From DATDAW01 sp036525185 (lineage in GTDB: Bacteria > Verrucomicrobiota > Verrucomicrobiia > Chthoniobacterales > DASVRZ01): a DNA stretch of 64,000 nucleotides. The notes beneath the pieces are model-generated. The model did no database searches. It was not told where the DNA came from and saw only the letters and a program-made list of their open reading frames with translations. The stretch covers positions 1 to 64,000 of the forward strand of contig DATDAW010000036.1 in the NCBI GenBank assembly GCA_036525185.1, written 5' to 3'. Every line of letters begins with the position of its first letter. Position 1 is the first letter of the stretch. Of the stretch, positions 31,993-41,177 are shown in pieces. Made by a program: the position numbers and the translations under genes.

Positions 31993-34746
31993 TCACACTC
32001 TGAACGCTTCCTGAATCAGCTCGTTTTGCTGGCGATCGTGCCAGGCTTTCGAACCGACGGCAGTGCTGGCGCTGGCGTGACGACCGGCATAAGCGACGCC
32101 GTGAGCGGTTACTTTACTGAGGTAAGGGGCAATGTGTGTCCAGGCGCCCATGTTGCGTGGTTCCTCCTGGCACCAGACATAGTGAGTCGCATTTTCGTAA
32201 CGGTCTACGATGGCGTCGAGTTTTTCGAGCGCAACCGGGTAGAGTTGTTCGATGCGGATAAATGCGGTGTCGGTGATTTTCTTGGCGTCGCGGTATTTGA
32301 GCAGGTCGTAATAAACCTTGCCGCTGCAGAAAATGACACGTGTGATGTGCTCCGGTCTGCCAAGGAGAGGAGCGTCGAGGATTTCCTGGAAGCCGCCATT
32401 GGTGAAATCCTCTTCGCGCGAAACGCATAACTCCTGCCGCAAGAGGCTCTTTGGCGTCATCAGGACGAGCGGTTTACGGAAGTCCCGCTTCACCTGGCGT
32501 CGCAGGATGTGGAAGTATTGAGCCGGCGTAGTGACATTGGCGACCTGGATATTATCTTCGGCGCAGAGCTGGAGGAAACGTTCCAGGCGGGCGCTGGAGT
32601 GCTCCGGTCCCTGGCCTTCATAACCGTGAGGAAGCAGCATGACGAGGCCGCTCGGCCGCTGCCATTTCGATTCCGAAGAAACGATAAATTGGTCAATGAT
32701 GACCTGGGCTCCGTTCGCGAAATCCCCGAACTGCGCTTCCCACAGGGTGAGCATACTCGGATAGTCGAGTGAGTACCCATAGTCAAAACCGAGCACAGCG
32801 GCTTCAGAAAGGAACGAGTTGTAAACGCAAAACCGAGCATCCCCCTCGGCAAGCGCTTTCAACGGGATGTGGCGTTCGCGCGTCTCCGCATCGTAGAGCA
32901 CGGAATGCCGCTGACTGAACGTGCCACGGCGGCTGTCCTGGCCGGAGAGACGAACGGGGACGCCTTCAGTGAGAAGTGCTCCGAAGGCCAGCGCTTCACC
33001 AAAAGCCCAGTCGTATGGCCCACCATTCGCGAGAGCTTTTGCTCGCGGATCCAGGAGGATGCGTTTGATTTTGGGCTGGACGCGGAAGCCTTCCGGCACT
33101 GTGACGAGTGCATTTACGATGCGCGTGAGAGTCTCTTTCGAGATCGACGTGTCGACCGTTGCGTGTGTGTAGGTCGGCTGAAAAATTGCGGTCGAACCGG
33201 CAAAACTTTGTCGGTCGCCTTTTCCCGTGCGTTCGCCTTTCGTTTTGACGTTGGCGAGCGCGGTCTCGAGGTCAGTCTGGAGGAGCTTTTCGAGTTCCTC
33301 AATTTCAGTCGCAGAGAGTGAGCCGGAAGCGGTCAATTTTTCCCGGAAAATTCGGCTGACCGAGGGGTGATCACTAATTTCCGTGTAGAGCTTGGGCTGT
33401 GTAAAAGCCGGTTCGTCGCCTTCATTATGACCGTAGCGCCGGTAGCAATACATATCGACCACGACGTCGCGCTTAAACTCCTGCCGGAATTCGAACGCCA
33501 GCTCAGTGACAAACGCCACGGAATCTGGATCGTCACCGTTGACGTGGAAAATGGGGGCTTCGATCATTTTCGCCACGTCGGTGCAATAGGCCGTCGAGCG
33601 CGCATCGGGCGGCAACGTCGTGAAGCCGATCTGGTTGTTGACGATGATGTGCAGAGTGCCACCGGTTTCGTAGCCTGGAAGCTGCGACATATTCAATACT
33701 TCCGCGACCAGGCCTTGTCCGGCAAATGCGGCGTCGCCGTGGATGAGCAGGGGCAAAACTCTTGAACGTTCCTCAGTGTCGCCCAGAATACGCTGGCGAG
33801 CGCGTGCCTTGCCTTCGACGACGGGATCGACAGCTTCGAGATGACTCGGGTTCGGCGCGAGATTGACGTGAACCTTGTCGCCGTTGGCTGTGTTGCGAAT
33901 CGTTTCGTAGCCGAGGTGATATTTTACGTCTCCGTCGCCGTTGTCGAGGTGCGGAATGTAGTTTTCAGAGAATTCCGTGAAGAGGTGTTCGAGCGACTTA
34001 TGCAGGAAATTTGCCAGCACCGTGAGACGGCCGCGGTGCGCCATGCCCATCATGATGTCCGAAACACCGAGGGACGGACATTTTTCGAGCACGGTATTGA
34101 GGATGACCATCAGCGATTCGCCGCCTTGCAGCGAAAAACGCTTTTGACCGACGAAACGGGTGTGGAGAAATTGCTCGAATTTCTCCGCCTTGAGCACGGA
34201 ACGAAGTCGAAGTTTCTGGCCTGGGGGATTGACCGGCGGATTGAGATCGCGATTTTCCAGCCGTTCACGCAGCCAATTACGCACCTTCGGGTTTTGAATG
34301 TGCATGAACTCGACGCCGAAATTGCTGCTGTAGATTTTCTTCAGCGTGTCGATCAGATCCCGGACGGTAAATTGTTTGCCTTTGAGGAAATATCGGGATG
34401 AGACGACGGTATCGAGTTCGGATTCCTTGATTTTGAGCTCTTCGAGGCTGAGGAGCGGCTGCTCGGGAGCCTTGTCCTCCAGCGGATCGAGGGTGGCGAT
34501 CGTATGGCCCAGGGTGCGGTAGGCATAGACCAGGCCGTCTACGCGGGTCTGGAGAGAAAGGTCGATGGCTGTGGCTGCGGTGACCGTGTCAGCAGTGGCG
34601 CCATTTTTGTGGTTGGCGGAGCCAAATTCAAAGCCCTCAAAGAAGGCGGCCCAGCTCGCATCCACGGAAGAAGGATCGCGCCGCCAATTGGCGTAATTGG
34701 TGTCTAGCAATTGCGCATTCCACGCATTCGCGAATGAGAATCTCAT
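31993..34746 (-). CDS. sucA: 2-oxoglutarate dehydrogenase E1 component
   Basis: A 917-residue thiamine-diphosphate enzyme decarboxylating 2-oxoglutarate. The N-terminus (ANAWNAQLLDTNYANWRRDP) has the E1-specific leader that binds E2. GMAHRGRLTVLANFL and GDAAFAGQGLVAEVLN hold active-site and ThDP/Mg-binding residues. SHLEAVDPVVEGKARARQR and the C-terminal transketolase-like half (from about 570) are also present. The length fits the family (about 930). It leads sucAB and is divergent from the HtrA gene across 143 AT-richer bases. Confidence 0.96.
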   Translation of the reverse strand: MRFSFANAWNAQLLDTNYANWRRDPSSVDASWAAFFEGFEFGSANHKNGATADTVTAATAIDLSLQTRVDGLVYAYRTLGHTIATLDPLEDKAPEQPLLSLEELKIKESELDTVVSSRYFLKGKQFTVRDLIDTLKKIYSSNFGVEFMHIQNPKVRNWLRERLENRDLNPPVNPPGQKLRLRSVLKAEKFEQFLHTRFVGQKRFSLQGGESLMVILNTVLEKCPSLGVSDIMMGMAHRGRLTVLANFLHKSLEHLFTEFSENYIPHLDNGDGDVKYHLGYETIRNTANGDKVHVNLAPNPSHLEAVDPVVEGKARARQRILGDTEERSRVLPLLIHGDAAFAGQGLVAEVLNMSQLPGYETGGTLHIIVNNQIGFTTLPPDARSTAYCTDVAKMIEAPIFHVNGDDPDSVAFVTELAFEFRQEFKRDVVVDMYCYRRYGHNEGDEPAFTQPKLYTEISDHPSVSRIFREKLTASGSLSATEIEELEKLLQTDLETALANVKTKGERTGKGDRQSFAGSTAIFQPTYTHATVDTSISKETLTRIVNALVTVPEGFRVQPKIKRILLDPRAKALANGGPYDWAFGEALAFGALLTEGVPVRLSGQDSRRGTFSQRHSVLYDAETRERHIPLKALAEGDARFCVYNSFLSEAAVLGFDYGYSLDYPSMLTLWEAQFGDFANGAQVIIDQFIVSSESKWQRPSGLVMLLPHGYEGQGPEHSSARLERFLQLCAEDNIQVANVTTPAQYFHILRRQVKRDFRKPLVLMTPKSLLRQELCVSREEDFTNGGFQEILDAPLLGRPEHITRVIFCSGKVYYDLLKYRDAKKITDTAFIRIEQLYPVALEKLDAIVDRYENATHYVWCQEEPRNMGAWTHIAPYLSKVTAHGVAYAGRHASASTAVGSKAWHDRQQNELIQEAFRV

Positions 34747-34889
34747 GTTTAGGTAAAGTCCCCAAGTTTAGGCATATTTTCGTTTACTCCCAAATAAAAA
34801 GATTATTCACACAACACGCCTCCTGTTTGAAGTGTTGTTCAAGTTTTTTTGAGCACAAAAAACGCGATGCGTGTCAATAGTCCCACCGA

Positions 34890-36014
34890 ATGACAAGGCT
34901 AATTTTTCTTCTGGCAGCCGCCTCACTGGCCGGGCTGCCGCTCAGTTTCACCCCCGCGAAAGCCGATCCAGCGACTGAACCATCCGTTATGGCCGTGTCC
35001 AAGGCGATGCCCGCCGTGGTCAACATTAACACCGAGCGCACCATCCGCCGGGCGGAGCATGATCCGATGGACGAGCTTTACGAGCAATTCTTCGGCGAGA
35101 CCATGCGTCCGCCGCGGCGTATCGCGCAAAAAGTGCAGAGCCTTGGGTCGGGTTTCATCATTGATCGCAGCGGTTATATCGTTACCAATGAACACGTCGT
35201 CGAACGTGCCGCTGATCTTAAAATTCAGGTTACGACGAGCGACGGCGCCACTTACACGGCCAAATACATCACCGGCGACAAAGATGTCGACCTCGCCTTG
35301 ATCAAAATAGAGCCCAAAGGAAGGCTCCCTTTCATCAGCATCGACGATTTGTCGCCCAATTTGCTCGGTCAGACCGTTCTCGTTCTGGGAAATCCGCTCG
35401 GATACGGCAGCTCGGTGGCTCGCGGCATCCTTAGCGCGAATGACCGGACAGTTACCGTGGATGATGTTGAATACAAGCAACTTGTGCAAACCGACGCCGC
35501 GATCAATCCCGGGAATAGTGGCGGCCCGCTAATCGATATTGACGGCAGATTGATCGGAGTCAGTTCCGTCAAAATGGCTTACAGTCCGCAAGGCGTTCCC
35601 ACCCAGGGCATTGGTTTCGCCATCGCCGGGAAAACGGTTCGCGAAATCGTCAACGGGTTTCTCAAGCAAGGCGCGAAGCCCGAAGAGATCGTCGACGATC
35701 CTGTTAAGAAATTTTTCGGTATGGAAGTGCAGGATCTGACCGAGGACCTGGCCAACACGCTTGGGTACGCCCCCGGGTTCGGTGCCCTTGTTTCCGGCGT
35801 TGATGGCAGCAGTTCCGCGGCCCGGGCAGGTGTCCGACGCGGATTGGTTATTTACAGTGTCGGTGAATTTGACATTCGGGGGACTGACGATTTAAAAAAG
35901 CTCCTCTCCCCAGTCCGGCCCGGTGACCGAGTGGATTTCGGAATCGGCGTCGTGTCGCGCCGCGGGGGACTCTACGCGCGAAATGTGCAGACGGTGAGTC
36001 TTACTGCGCGCTGA
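34890..36014 (+). CDS. HtrA/Deg-family S1C serine protease with one PDZ domain
   Basis: A 374-residue periplasmic protease-chaperone. A signal peptide (LIFLLAAASLAGLPLSFTPAKA) is followed by a trypsin-like domain whose triad is visible: His in VTNEHVVERA, Asp in KDVDLALIKI and Ser in NPGNSGGPLID. A linker (VDDPVKKFFGMEVQDL) leads to one PDZ domain (about 275-370, VSGVDGSSSAARAGVRRGLVI). One PDZ makes it DegS-like in layout, but with a cleavable signal. An ABC export cluster starts 18 bases after its stop, so it may be cotranscribed with it. Confidence 0.92.
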   Translation: MTRLIFLLAAASLAGLPLSFTPAKADPATEPSVMAVSKAMPAVVNINTERTIRRAEHDPMDELYEQFFGETMRPPRRIAQKVQSLGSGFIIDRSGYIVTNEHVVERAADLKIQVTTSDGATYTAKYITGDKDVDLALIKIEPKGRLPFISIDDLSPNLLGQTVLVLGNPLGYGSSVARGILSANDRTVTVDDVEYKQLVQTDAAINPGNSGGPLIDIDGRLIGVSSVKMAYSPQGVPTQGIGFAIAGKTVREIVNGFLKQGAKPEEIVDDPVKKFFGMEVQDLTEDLANTLGYAPGFGALVSGVDGSSSAARAGVRRGLVIYSVGEFDIRGTDDLKKLLSPVRPGDRVDFGIGVVSRRGGLYARNVQTVSLTAR

Positions 36015-36032
36015 GAAAACTCCCAAGACAGA

Positions 36033-36968
36033 ATGATTAAAGTAGAAAATCTGACCAAAAAGTATGCGGGCCGCACCGCCGTGGACAATATCTCGTTCGA
36101 GGTGGGCAAAGGTGAAATCGTCGGTTTTCTGGGTCCGAATGGGGCTGGCAAGAGCACGACGATGAAGATTCTTGCCTCGTATCTTCCTGCCACCTCTGGG
36201 ACTGCCTGGATTGGCGAGCACAATGTCTTTAGCGACTCTATCAAAGCCCGCAGTCACATCGGTTATATGCCGGAGAACGTTCCGCTCTACACGGATATGC
36301 GCGTCAACGAGTACCTGAGATACCGGGGCTCGCTCAAGGGGGTCGGTGGCCGTCGTTTGAAGGAGCGCGTCGCAGAAGTCAAAGAACTCACCAACCTCAA
36401 TGACGTCGAAAACCGCATCATCGGCGCTCTTTCGAAGGGATACCGCCAGCGTGTCGGTCTTGCGGAAGCCATGATTCACGAGCCGGACCTCCTCATCCTG
36501 GATGAACCCACCATTGGTCTCGATCCCAACCAAATCCGACAGGTTCGCGAACTCATCCGGAATCTTGGAAAACAGCACACCATTCTGCTTTCCACGCATA
36601 TCTTGAGCGAAGTGGAAATGACGTGCAGCCGGGTCATCATTATTAATAAAGGCAAAATCGAAGCTTCCGACACGCCGGAAAACCTCGTGGCCCACATGCG
36701 CACGGCGGGCGGTGTTAAACTGGAAGCCAAAACCGGTTCCGACGATGGCGTCTCGCAACTGAAAGCGATCCCGGGGGTCAAAGAGGTGGTTGTTGAACCC
36801 GATGGTGACTGGAAGACGTTCCAGCTCCGCCTCGAAGCGCATGCCGATGCCCGCGAGGCCATCTTCGGACTGGCTGTGGATCGCCGCTGGACGATTCGTG
36901 AATTGGCCCGCCAAAAAGGCACTCTCGAGGACGTCTTCGTTGAGCTAACACATTCGGATCATGCGTAA
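36033..36968 (+). CDS. ABC transporter ATP-binding protein (GldA-like)
   Basis: A 311-residue ATPase. Walker A is GPNGAGKST. The signature motif is degenerate: LSKGYRQRVGLAEAM, with LSKGY for LSGGQ, typical of GldA/NatA-like exporters. Walker B is LLILDEPTIGLDPNQ and the switch His is in STHIL. A C-terminal accessory domain (about 225-311) follows. It should power the permease encoded next. The cluster of GldA, GldF, GldG-like and DUF4340 proteins is common in non-gliding bacteria, so gliding cannot be assumed. Confidence 0.9.
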   Translation: MIKVENLTKKYAGRTAVDNISFEVGKGEIVGFLGPNGAGKSTTMKILASYLPATSGTAWIGEHNVFSDSIKARSHIGYMPENVPLYTDMRVNEYLRYRGSLKGVGGRRLKERVAEVKELTNLNDVENRIIGALSKGYRQRVGLAEAMIHEPDLLILDEPTIGLDPNQIRQVRELIRNLGKQHTILLSTHILSEVEMTCSRVIIINKGKIEASDTPENLVAHMRTAGGVKLEAKTGSDDGVSQLKAIPGVKEVVVEPDGDWKTFQLRLEAHADAREAIFGLAVDRRWTIRELARQKGTLEDVFVELTHSDHA

Positions 36969-37054
36969 TGGGGGGCGCCGCCTCATCCCGTGTCCGTTTT
37001 CTTAACGAACGAAAACATGGCGCTGCCTGTATTAACACCTCGCTCTATTTTTAG

Positions 37055-37807
37055 ATGAAATTCCTAACTCTCTGGAATCGCGAAGTCGCATCCTTTTTTC
37101 AATCGTCGATCGCCTATGTGGTGATGTTTTTCTTCCTGATCGCCGTCGGCTGGAATTTTCAGATGGTCGTTACGCTGATCAATATGCAGCCCACGGAAAT
37201 AACCGTTTCCCAGGGCTTTTTTGGGACCATTTTCTTCTGGCTTCCATTTCTACTAATCTTCCCTCTGATCACGATGCGCCTGTTTTCCGAGGAGTTTAAG
37301 ATGGGCACCATCGAGACCCTGATGACCGCGCCCATTTCCGACTGGCAGGTCGTTCTCTCAAAGTTTTTCGGAGCGCTTACCTTCTATATTATGCTGTGGC
37401 TTCCGACACTTATCTACTTCGTTGTCTTCCGGTGGATCACCAAATCAGACGCCGCGTACTCGCCGGGTTCGCTTATCGGCGGCTACTCGATGATTCTGTT
37501 GCTGGGTATGTTCTATATCGCGGTCGGCTGCTTTGCATCGGTGCTAACCAACAACCAGATTATCGCTGCCGTCGTCTCCTGTGTCACGATTCTCCTCCTG
37601 TTTTTTGCGGGGATCGCCGGGGGCTTTGCTCTCGATGTGAATCAGAATCTTCGTAACCTCGTCGACTATTTCTCGGCCATCGATCACATGACGACTTTCG
37701 CCAGAGGCATCATCGACTCGCGCCCGATCGTTTTTTATCTTTCGATGACAGTGCTTTTCCTGACGCTAACGCATCACTTCTTCCAGCGCCGCAAATGGAA
37801 GTCCTGA
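37055..37807 (+). CDS. ABC-2-type permease (GldF-like)
   Basis: A 250-residue membrane protein with six hydrophobic segments: SSIAYVVMFFFLIAVGWNF, IFFWLPFLLIFPLITMRLFS, GALTFYIMLWLPTLIYFVVF, SMILLLGMFYIAVGCFAS, CVTILLLFFAGIAGG and FYLSMTVLFLTLTHHFF. The cytoplasmic loop FSEEFKMGTIETLMTAPISDW is the ABC-2 coupling motif. It lies 86 bases after the ATPase gene and 22 before the GldG-like gene. The substrate is unknown. Confidence 0.88.
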   Translation: MKFLTLWNREVASFFQSSIAYVVMFFFLIAVGWNFQMVVTLINMQPTEITVSQGFFGTIFFWLPFLLIFPLITMRLFSEEFKMGTIETLMTAPISDWQVVLSKFFGALTFYIMLWLPTLIYFVVFRWITKSDAAYSPGSLIGGYSMILLLGMFYIAVGCFASVLTNNQIIAAVVSCVTILLLFFAGIAGGFALDVNQNLRNLVDYFSAIDHMTTFARGIIDSRPIVFYLSMTVLFLTLTHHFFQRRKWKS

Positions 37808-37829
37808 TCTCTGTCTAATTTTTCTTCCT

Positions 37830-39350
37830 ATGTCCGACTCTGTGATCGAGCGTGAGCCCAAAGACGAAGAGAAGACGCCCCGCGTTTTCAAAATCAAGCG
37901 TTTCCAGATCGGTCTGAATGTATTGCTTCAGATTCTTCTGGGAATCGCCATTTTTGGAATGGTGAACTACCTCGCGTTCAACCATTTCCGCAGATGGGAT
38001 CTTTCCCGGTCGAAGAAAAGCGAGATTTCTGAGCAGACAAGGAAAGTCATTGGCCAGCTGCAGGACAAACTCAAAATCGTTGTCATGGTCCCTTCTCAGG
38101 TCCCAGTTCTCGATGATATCAAGGACCTCATTTCCGAGTACCAGGTTCAGGCCAAAAAAGAGGACAAAAAGGTCGACGTTGAAACGGTGAATCCCTATCA
38201 AAATCTCAACCGCGCCAAGGAGCTCCAGCAACGCTACAAATTTGGAACTCAGGAAGCGGTTGTTATATTGGATTATCAGAGCCGAACAAAATTCGTAAAC
38301 GTGATGGACATGGTCGAGATGTCGACGCCATCGGACCCGATGACACAGCCGGAGGTCACGGGATTCAAAGGCGAGGAGGCGATCACACAGGCTCTTCTTG
38401 AAGTCATTGAGCCCAACCAAAATAGACTCTACTTTGTAACCGGTCTCGGAGGACAGGATTTCGTCGGCGCCCCCTATAACCGGACAATCATGGAGTATTT
38501 CAAGCGCCAGAATCTGGCAGCGGAATCGCTCAATCTTTTGAACGTTGAATCCATCCCCGCCGACGCCAGGGCCGTCTTTATTACGTCTCCCAAATATGAT
38601 CCAACGGACCGGGCGATCGGTTTGCTCAAGGATTATTGGAAGAGGAAGGGCCATGTTTTCGTGATACTCGATCCCAATTCGAACACGCCAAAACTGGAAG
38701 CATGGCTCGGTGAAGCCGGGCTCAAGATTCGCAATGATCGCGTCAAAAAAACGGAAAGCCTCGGCGGCGGCCTGACCGGCGTTTACAAACAGGTGGTTGC
38801 CGATTTTCAGCCTGGGCATCCCATCACCAAGGATCTTGCCGGAGCGCAAACGATCTTTGACGGCGCGACTCAAACCATCGAAATCGATCAGACCAAAGCC
38901 CAGGCATTCCAGCTGAAAGCTCAGCCGCTCATCCAGGCTGCCCAAGGGTTCTGGGGTGAAGTGGACTATGGCGGCCCGGAGGATCAGCCCATCCAATATG
39001 ACGCGGGCCGGGACCATGGCGCGCCGCTGATTCTAGCAGTCGCAGTGGAACAGGGTGCTGTCGGCGACGAACGGGTGAAAGTGGACTCCGCCCGCCTCGT
39101 TTGCGTCGCCAATGGCGATTTCCTCATCGACCAATACATCAGCCAGCCCAATCTCGACTTCACGCTGGCCGCTACTAACTGGCTCGCAAATCGCGCGGAG
39201 TTGATTGCCATTCCTCCGAAGCAAAAAGAGAACTTCCGGCTTGGTCTCCTTGAGGATCAGTTGCGCCAGATTAGCTGGGCAGTGTTGATCATCATCCCGG
39301 CTATCGTTGCCACTATCGGCATCGGCGTGCGCCTCGCTCGCCGCCGTTAA
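37830..39350 (+). CDS. GldG-like ABC-associated protein
   Basis: A 506-residue protein with a cytoplasmic N-terminal segment, one membrane helix (about 29-49, LNVLLQILLGIAIFGMVNY), a large extracytoplasmic part and a C-terminal membrane helix (AVLIIIPAIVATIGIGVRLA) followed by RRR. The extracytoplasmic region has the GldG-type opening DLSRSKKSEISEQTRKVIGQL and a Rossmann-like IDAR core. It probably forms a complex with the GldA/GldF-like transporter and couples it to envelope substrates. The 3' neighbour encodes DUF4340. Confidence 0.85.
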   Translation: MSDSVIEREPKDEEKTPRVFKIKRFQIGLNVLLQILLGIAIFGMVNYLAFNHFRRWDLSRSKKSEISEQTRKVIGQLQDKLKIVVMVPSQVPVLDDIKDLISEYQVQAKKEDKKVDVETVNPYQNLNRAKELQQRYKFGTQEAVVILDYQSRTKFVNVMDMVEMSTPSDPMTQPEVTGFKGEEAITQALLEVIEPNQNRLYFVTGLGGQDFVGAPYNRTIMEYFKRQNLAAESLNLLNVESIPADARAVFITSPKYDPTDRAIGLLKDYWKRKGHVFVILDPNSNTPKLEAWLGEAGLKIRNDRVKKTESLGGGLTGVYKQVVADFQPGHPITKDLAGAQTIFDGATQTIEIDQTKAQAFQLKAQPLIQAAQGFWGEVDYGGPEDQPIQYDAGRDHGAPLILAVAVEQGAVGDERVKVDSARLVCVANGDFLIDQYISQPNLDFTLAATNWLANRAELIAIPPKQKENFRLGLLEDQLRQISWAVLIIIPAIVATIGIGVRLARRR

Positions 39351-39362
39351 TCGCATGTACTC

Positions 39363-41177
39363 ATGAAACTTCGTTCCACGATTATCTTGCTGACCGTCGC
39401 CGCGGTTCTGGCCGCGTTTATCTTTTTCTTTGAAAAGAAGCAGCCAACATCGCGTGATATCACCGAACGTGAAAAGACGCTCGTCAAGTTCGACGAAACA
39501 AAGATTACCGGCATCGACATCGCCAACGGGGACACGGCAATCCAACTCAGGAAGGAAGGCGATGCGTGGAGGCTGACCAGCCCGGTCAGCGATCGCGCCG
39601 ATGCCGGGATCGTCTCGCAGCTTCTCCACTCGGCGGCCAGTATCGAGAAGTCTGGCGTCGTCGAAGATCTCGGCGAGGGTGGCAAGCTCAAGGACTCGCT
39701 GAAAGGCTTCGGCGTCCAACAGGCCAAGGTCCGACTCAAGTTGACAGGCGACGGGGCTCCCGAAGAAATCCAACTCGGCAAGGACACAGCATTTGACCGG
39801 AAAATATACGCGCGAGTAGGGAAAGAAGAATCGGTCGCCGTAATTAACAATGATGTCCGAAATCTGATCACGCGCGGGGTTGATGATTTTCGCGACCGCA
39901 AACTCACACCCTTCGAAAGTAGCACCGTCACTGGATTGAAGATTAGAACGAAATCGGGAGGTATCGATTTGGTCCAGGTGGACAATCAATGGAATCTCAA
40001 CGCTCCCATCAAGGCCCGTGCTGACGAAGGAAAAGCGCTGGACTTGATATCCAAAGCAAACAACGCCCGCATCGAGGAATTTGTCACCCAGGACGAGGGC
40101 AACCTTGGCAGGTTTGGCCTTGCCGAGCCTTCTGGCACCCTCATAATTCAAAGCAAAGACTCGGACGAGGATATCGAAATTCAGATCGGAGCTGCGACGG
40201 AAAAGGACAAGGAAAAACTTTACGCCCGCGTTCCGGGGCGGGCATCGGTCTACGTTGTCAATCGATCCATTGCGGATGTTCTCAACGCCAAACCCAACGA
40301 CCTGCGCGACCGCAAACTTGCACGCATAAACCCGGATCTGGTTGACCGGCTGACCATCGAAAAGAGCGGCCAGCCAAAAGTGGTCCTGGCCCGTCAAGAA
40401 GATAGCTGGAAGTTCATCGAACCCGGATCTGATCGTGCGAACGCTAACGAGGTCAATCGTCTCATCGACATTCTAACTAATACGGAGACCACTGGTTTTA
40501 TCGCCGATACAGCTTCTGACCTTCCCAAATACGGACTGGATCAACCGGTGCTGACAGTTCGTTTCAGCAGTTATTCCAGTGAGACCACCGCTGAAGCTCC
40601 GAAAGGGGAAACTCCCGTTGCCAGTATTCAGTTCGGGAAAACTGAAGGTGACAAACTCTATGCCCGTGTCGCCGAGGAACCCTTCATCGTTTCGGTCCTC
40701 CCAGGCATCCTTGGCAATCTTCCTTCCTCGCCTGCGGCGTTTAGATCCTTGGAAGTGCTGAATATTGATCCAGGGACAATTACCGAAATCGTTTTTCAAT
40801 CTCCCGGTGGCAAACCGCTTGTCGTAAAACGGGAGGCGGATAAATGGACGGCCGTCGGGTCTGCGTTGCCACCTAACCTGAACGGCGTGGCAGGGACTCT
40901 TGCTAAACTGCGTGCGGTAAAATGGGTGGGGACGCCTGAGAAAGACGCAGGCCTCGATCACGCACAAACGATTCAATTCAAGGCCGGAAGCGCGACCCGA
41001 AAGCTTTTGCTAGGGAACCCGGACGCAGAGGGAAATACCTATGCCAAAATCGACGGCGCGGACGGTATTTTTCTCGTCAATGCAGCTGCGACGCAGTTGC
41101 TAACTCCAGGTCAGCGACCTTCCGCGGCGCCCACTCCCGTGCCTTCGCCATCCGGAGTACCGCCGCAAAAGTCTTAA
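39363..41177 (+). CDS. DUF4340 membrane-anchored protein
   Basis: A 604-residue protein with an N-terminal membrane helix (STIILLTVAAVLAAFIFFFE) and repeated beta-rich DUF4340 modules. Recurring phrases show about four copies: KLTPFESSTVTGLKI, KLARINPDLVDRLTIEK and FRSLEVLNIDPGTITEIVF, each after a L-YARV-type strand. DUF4340 proteins regularly follow GldG-like genes; their biochemical role is unknown. The stop overlaps the convergent rpoN stop by the four bases TTAA, leaving no terminator space between them. Confidence 0.88.
   Translation: MKLRSTIILLTVAAVLAAFIFFFEKKQPTSRDITEREKTLVKFDETKITGIDIANGDTAIQLRKEGDAWRLTSPVSDRADAGIVSQLLHSAASIEKSGVVEDLGEGGKLKDSLKGFGVQQAKVRLKLTGDGAPEEIQLGKDTAFDRKIYARVGKEESVAVINNDVRNLITRGVDDFRDRKLTPFESSTVTGLKIRTKSGGIDLVQVDNQWNLNAPIKARADEGKALDLISKANNARIEEFVTQDEGNLGRFGLAEPSGTLIIQSKDSDEDIEIQIGAATEKDKEKLYARVPGRASVYVVNRSIADVLNAKPNDLRDRKLARINPDLVDRLTIEKSGQPKVVLARQEDSWKFIEPGSDRANANEVNRLIDILTNTETTGFIADTASDLPKYGLDQPVLTVRFSSYSSETTAEAPKGETPVASIQFGKTEGDKLYARVAEEPFIVSVLPGILGNLPSSPAAFRSLEVLNIDPGTITEIVFQSPGGKPLVVKREADKWTAVGSALPPNLNGVAGTLAKLRAVKWVGTPEKDAGLDHAQTIQFKAGSATRKLLLGNPDAEGNTYAKIDGADGIFLVNAAATQLLTPGQRPSAAPTPVPSPSGVPPQKS

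Noticed and set aside
34923..35489. Long antisense frame inside the HtrA-like gene, and similar ones in sucA, cydA and GldG-like genes
   Set aside because: They are shadows of strongly conserved genes on the other strand, with no recognisable domains.
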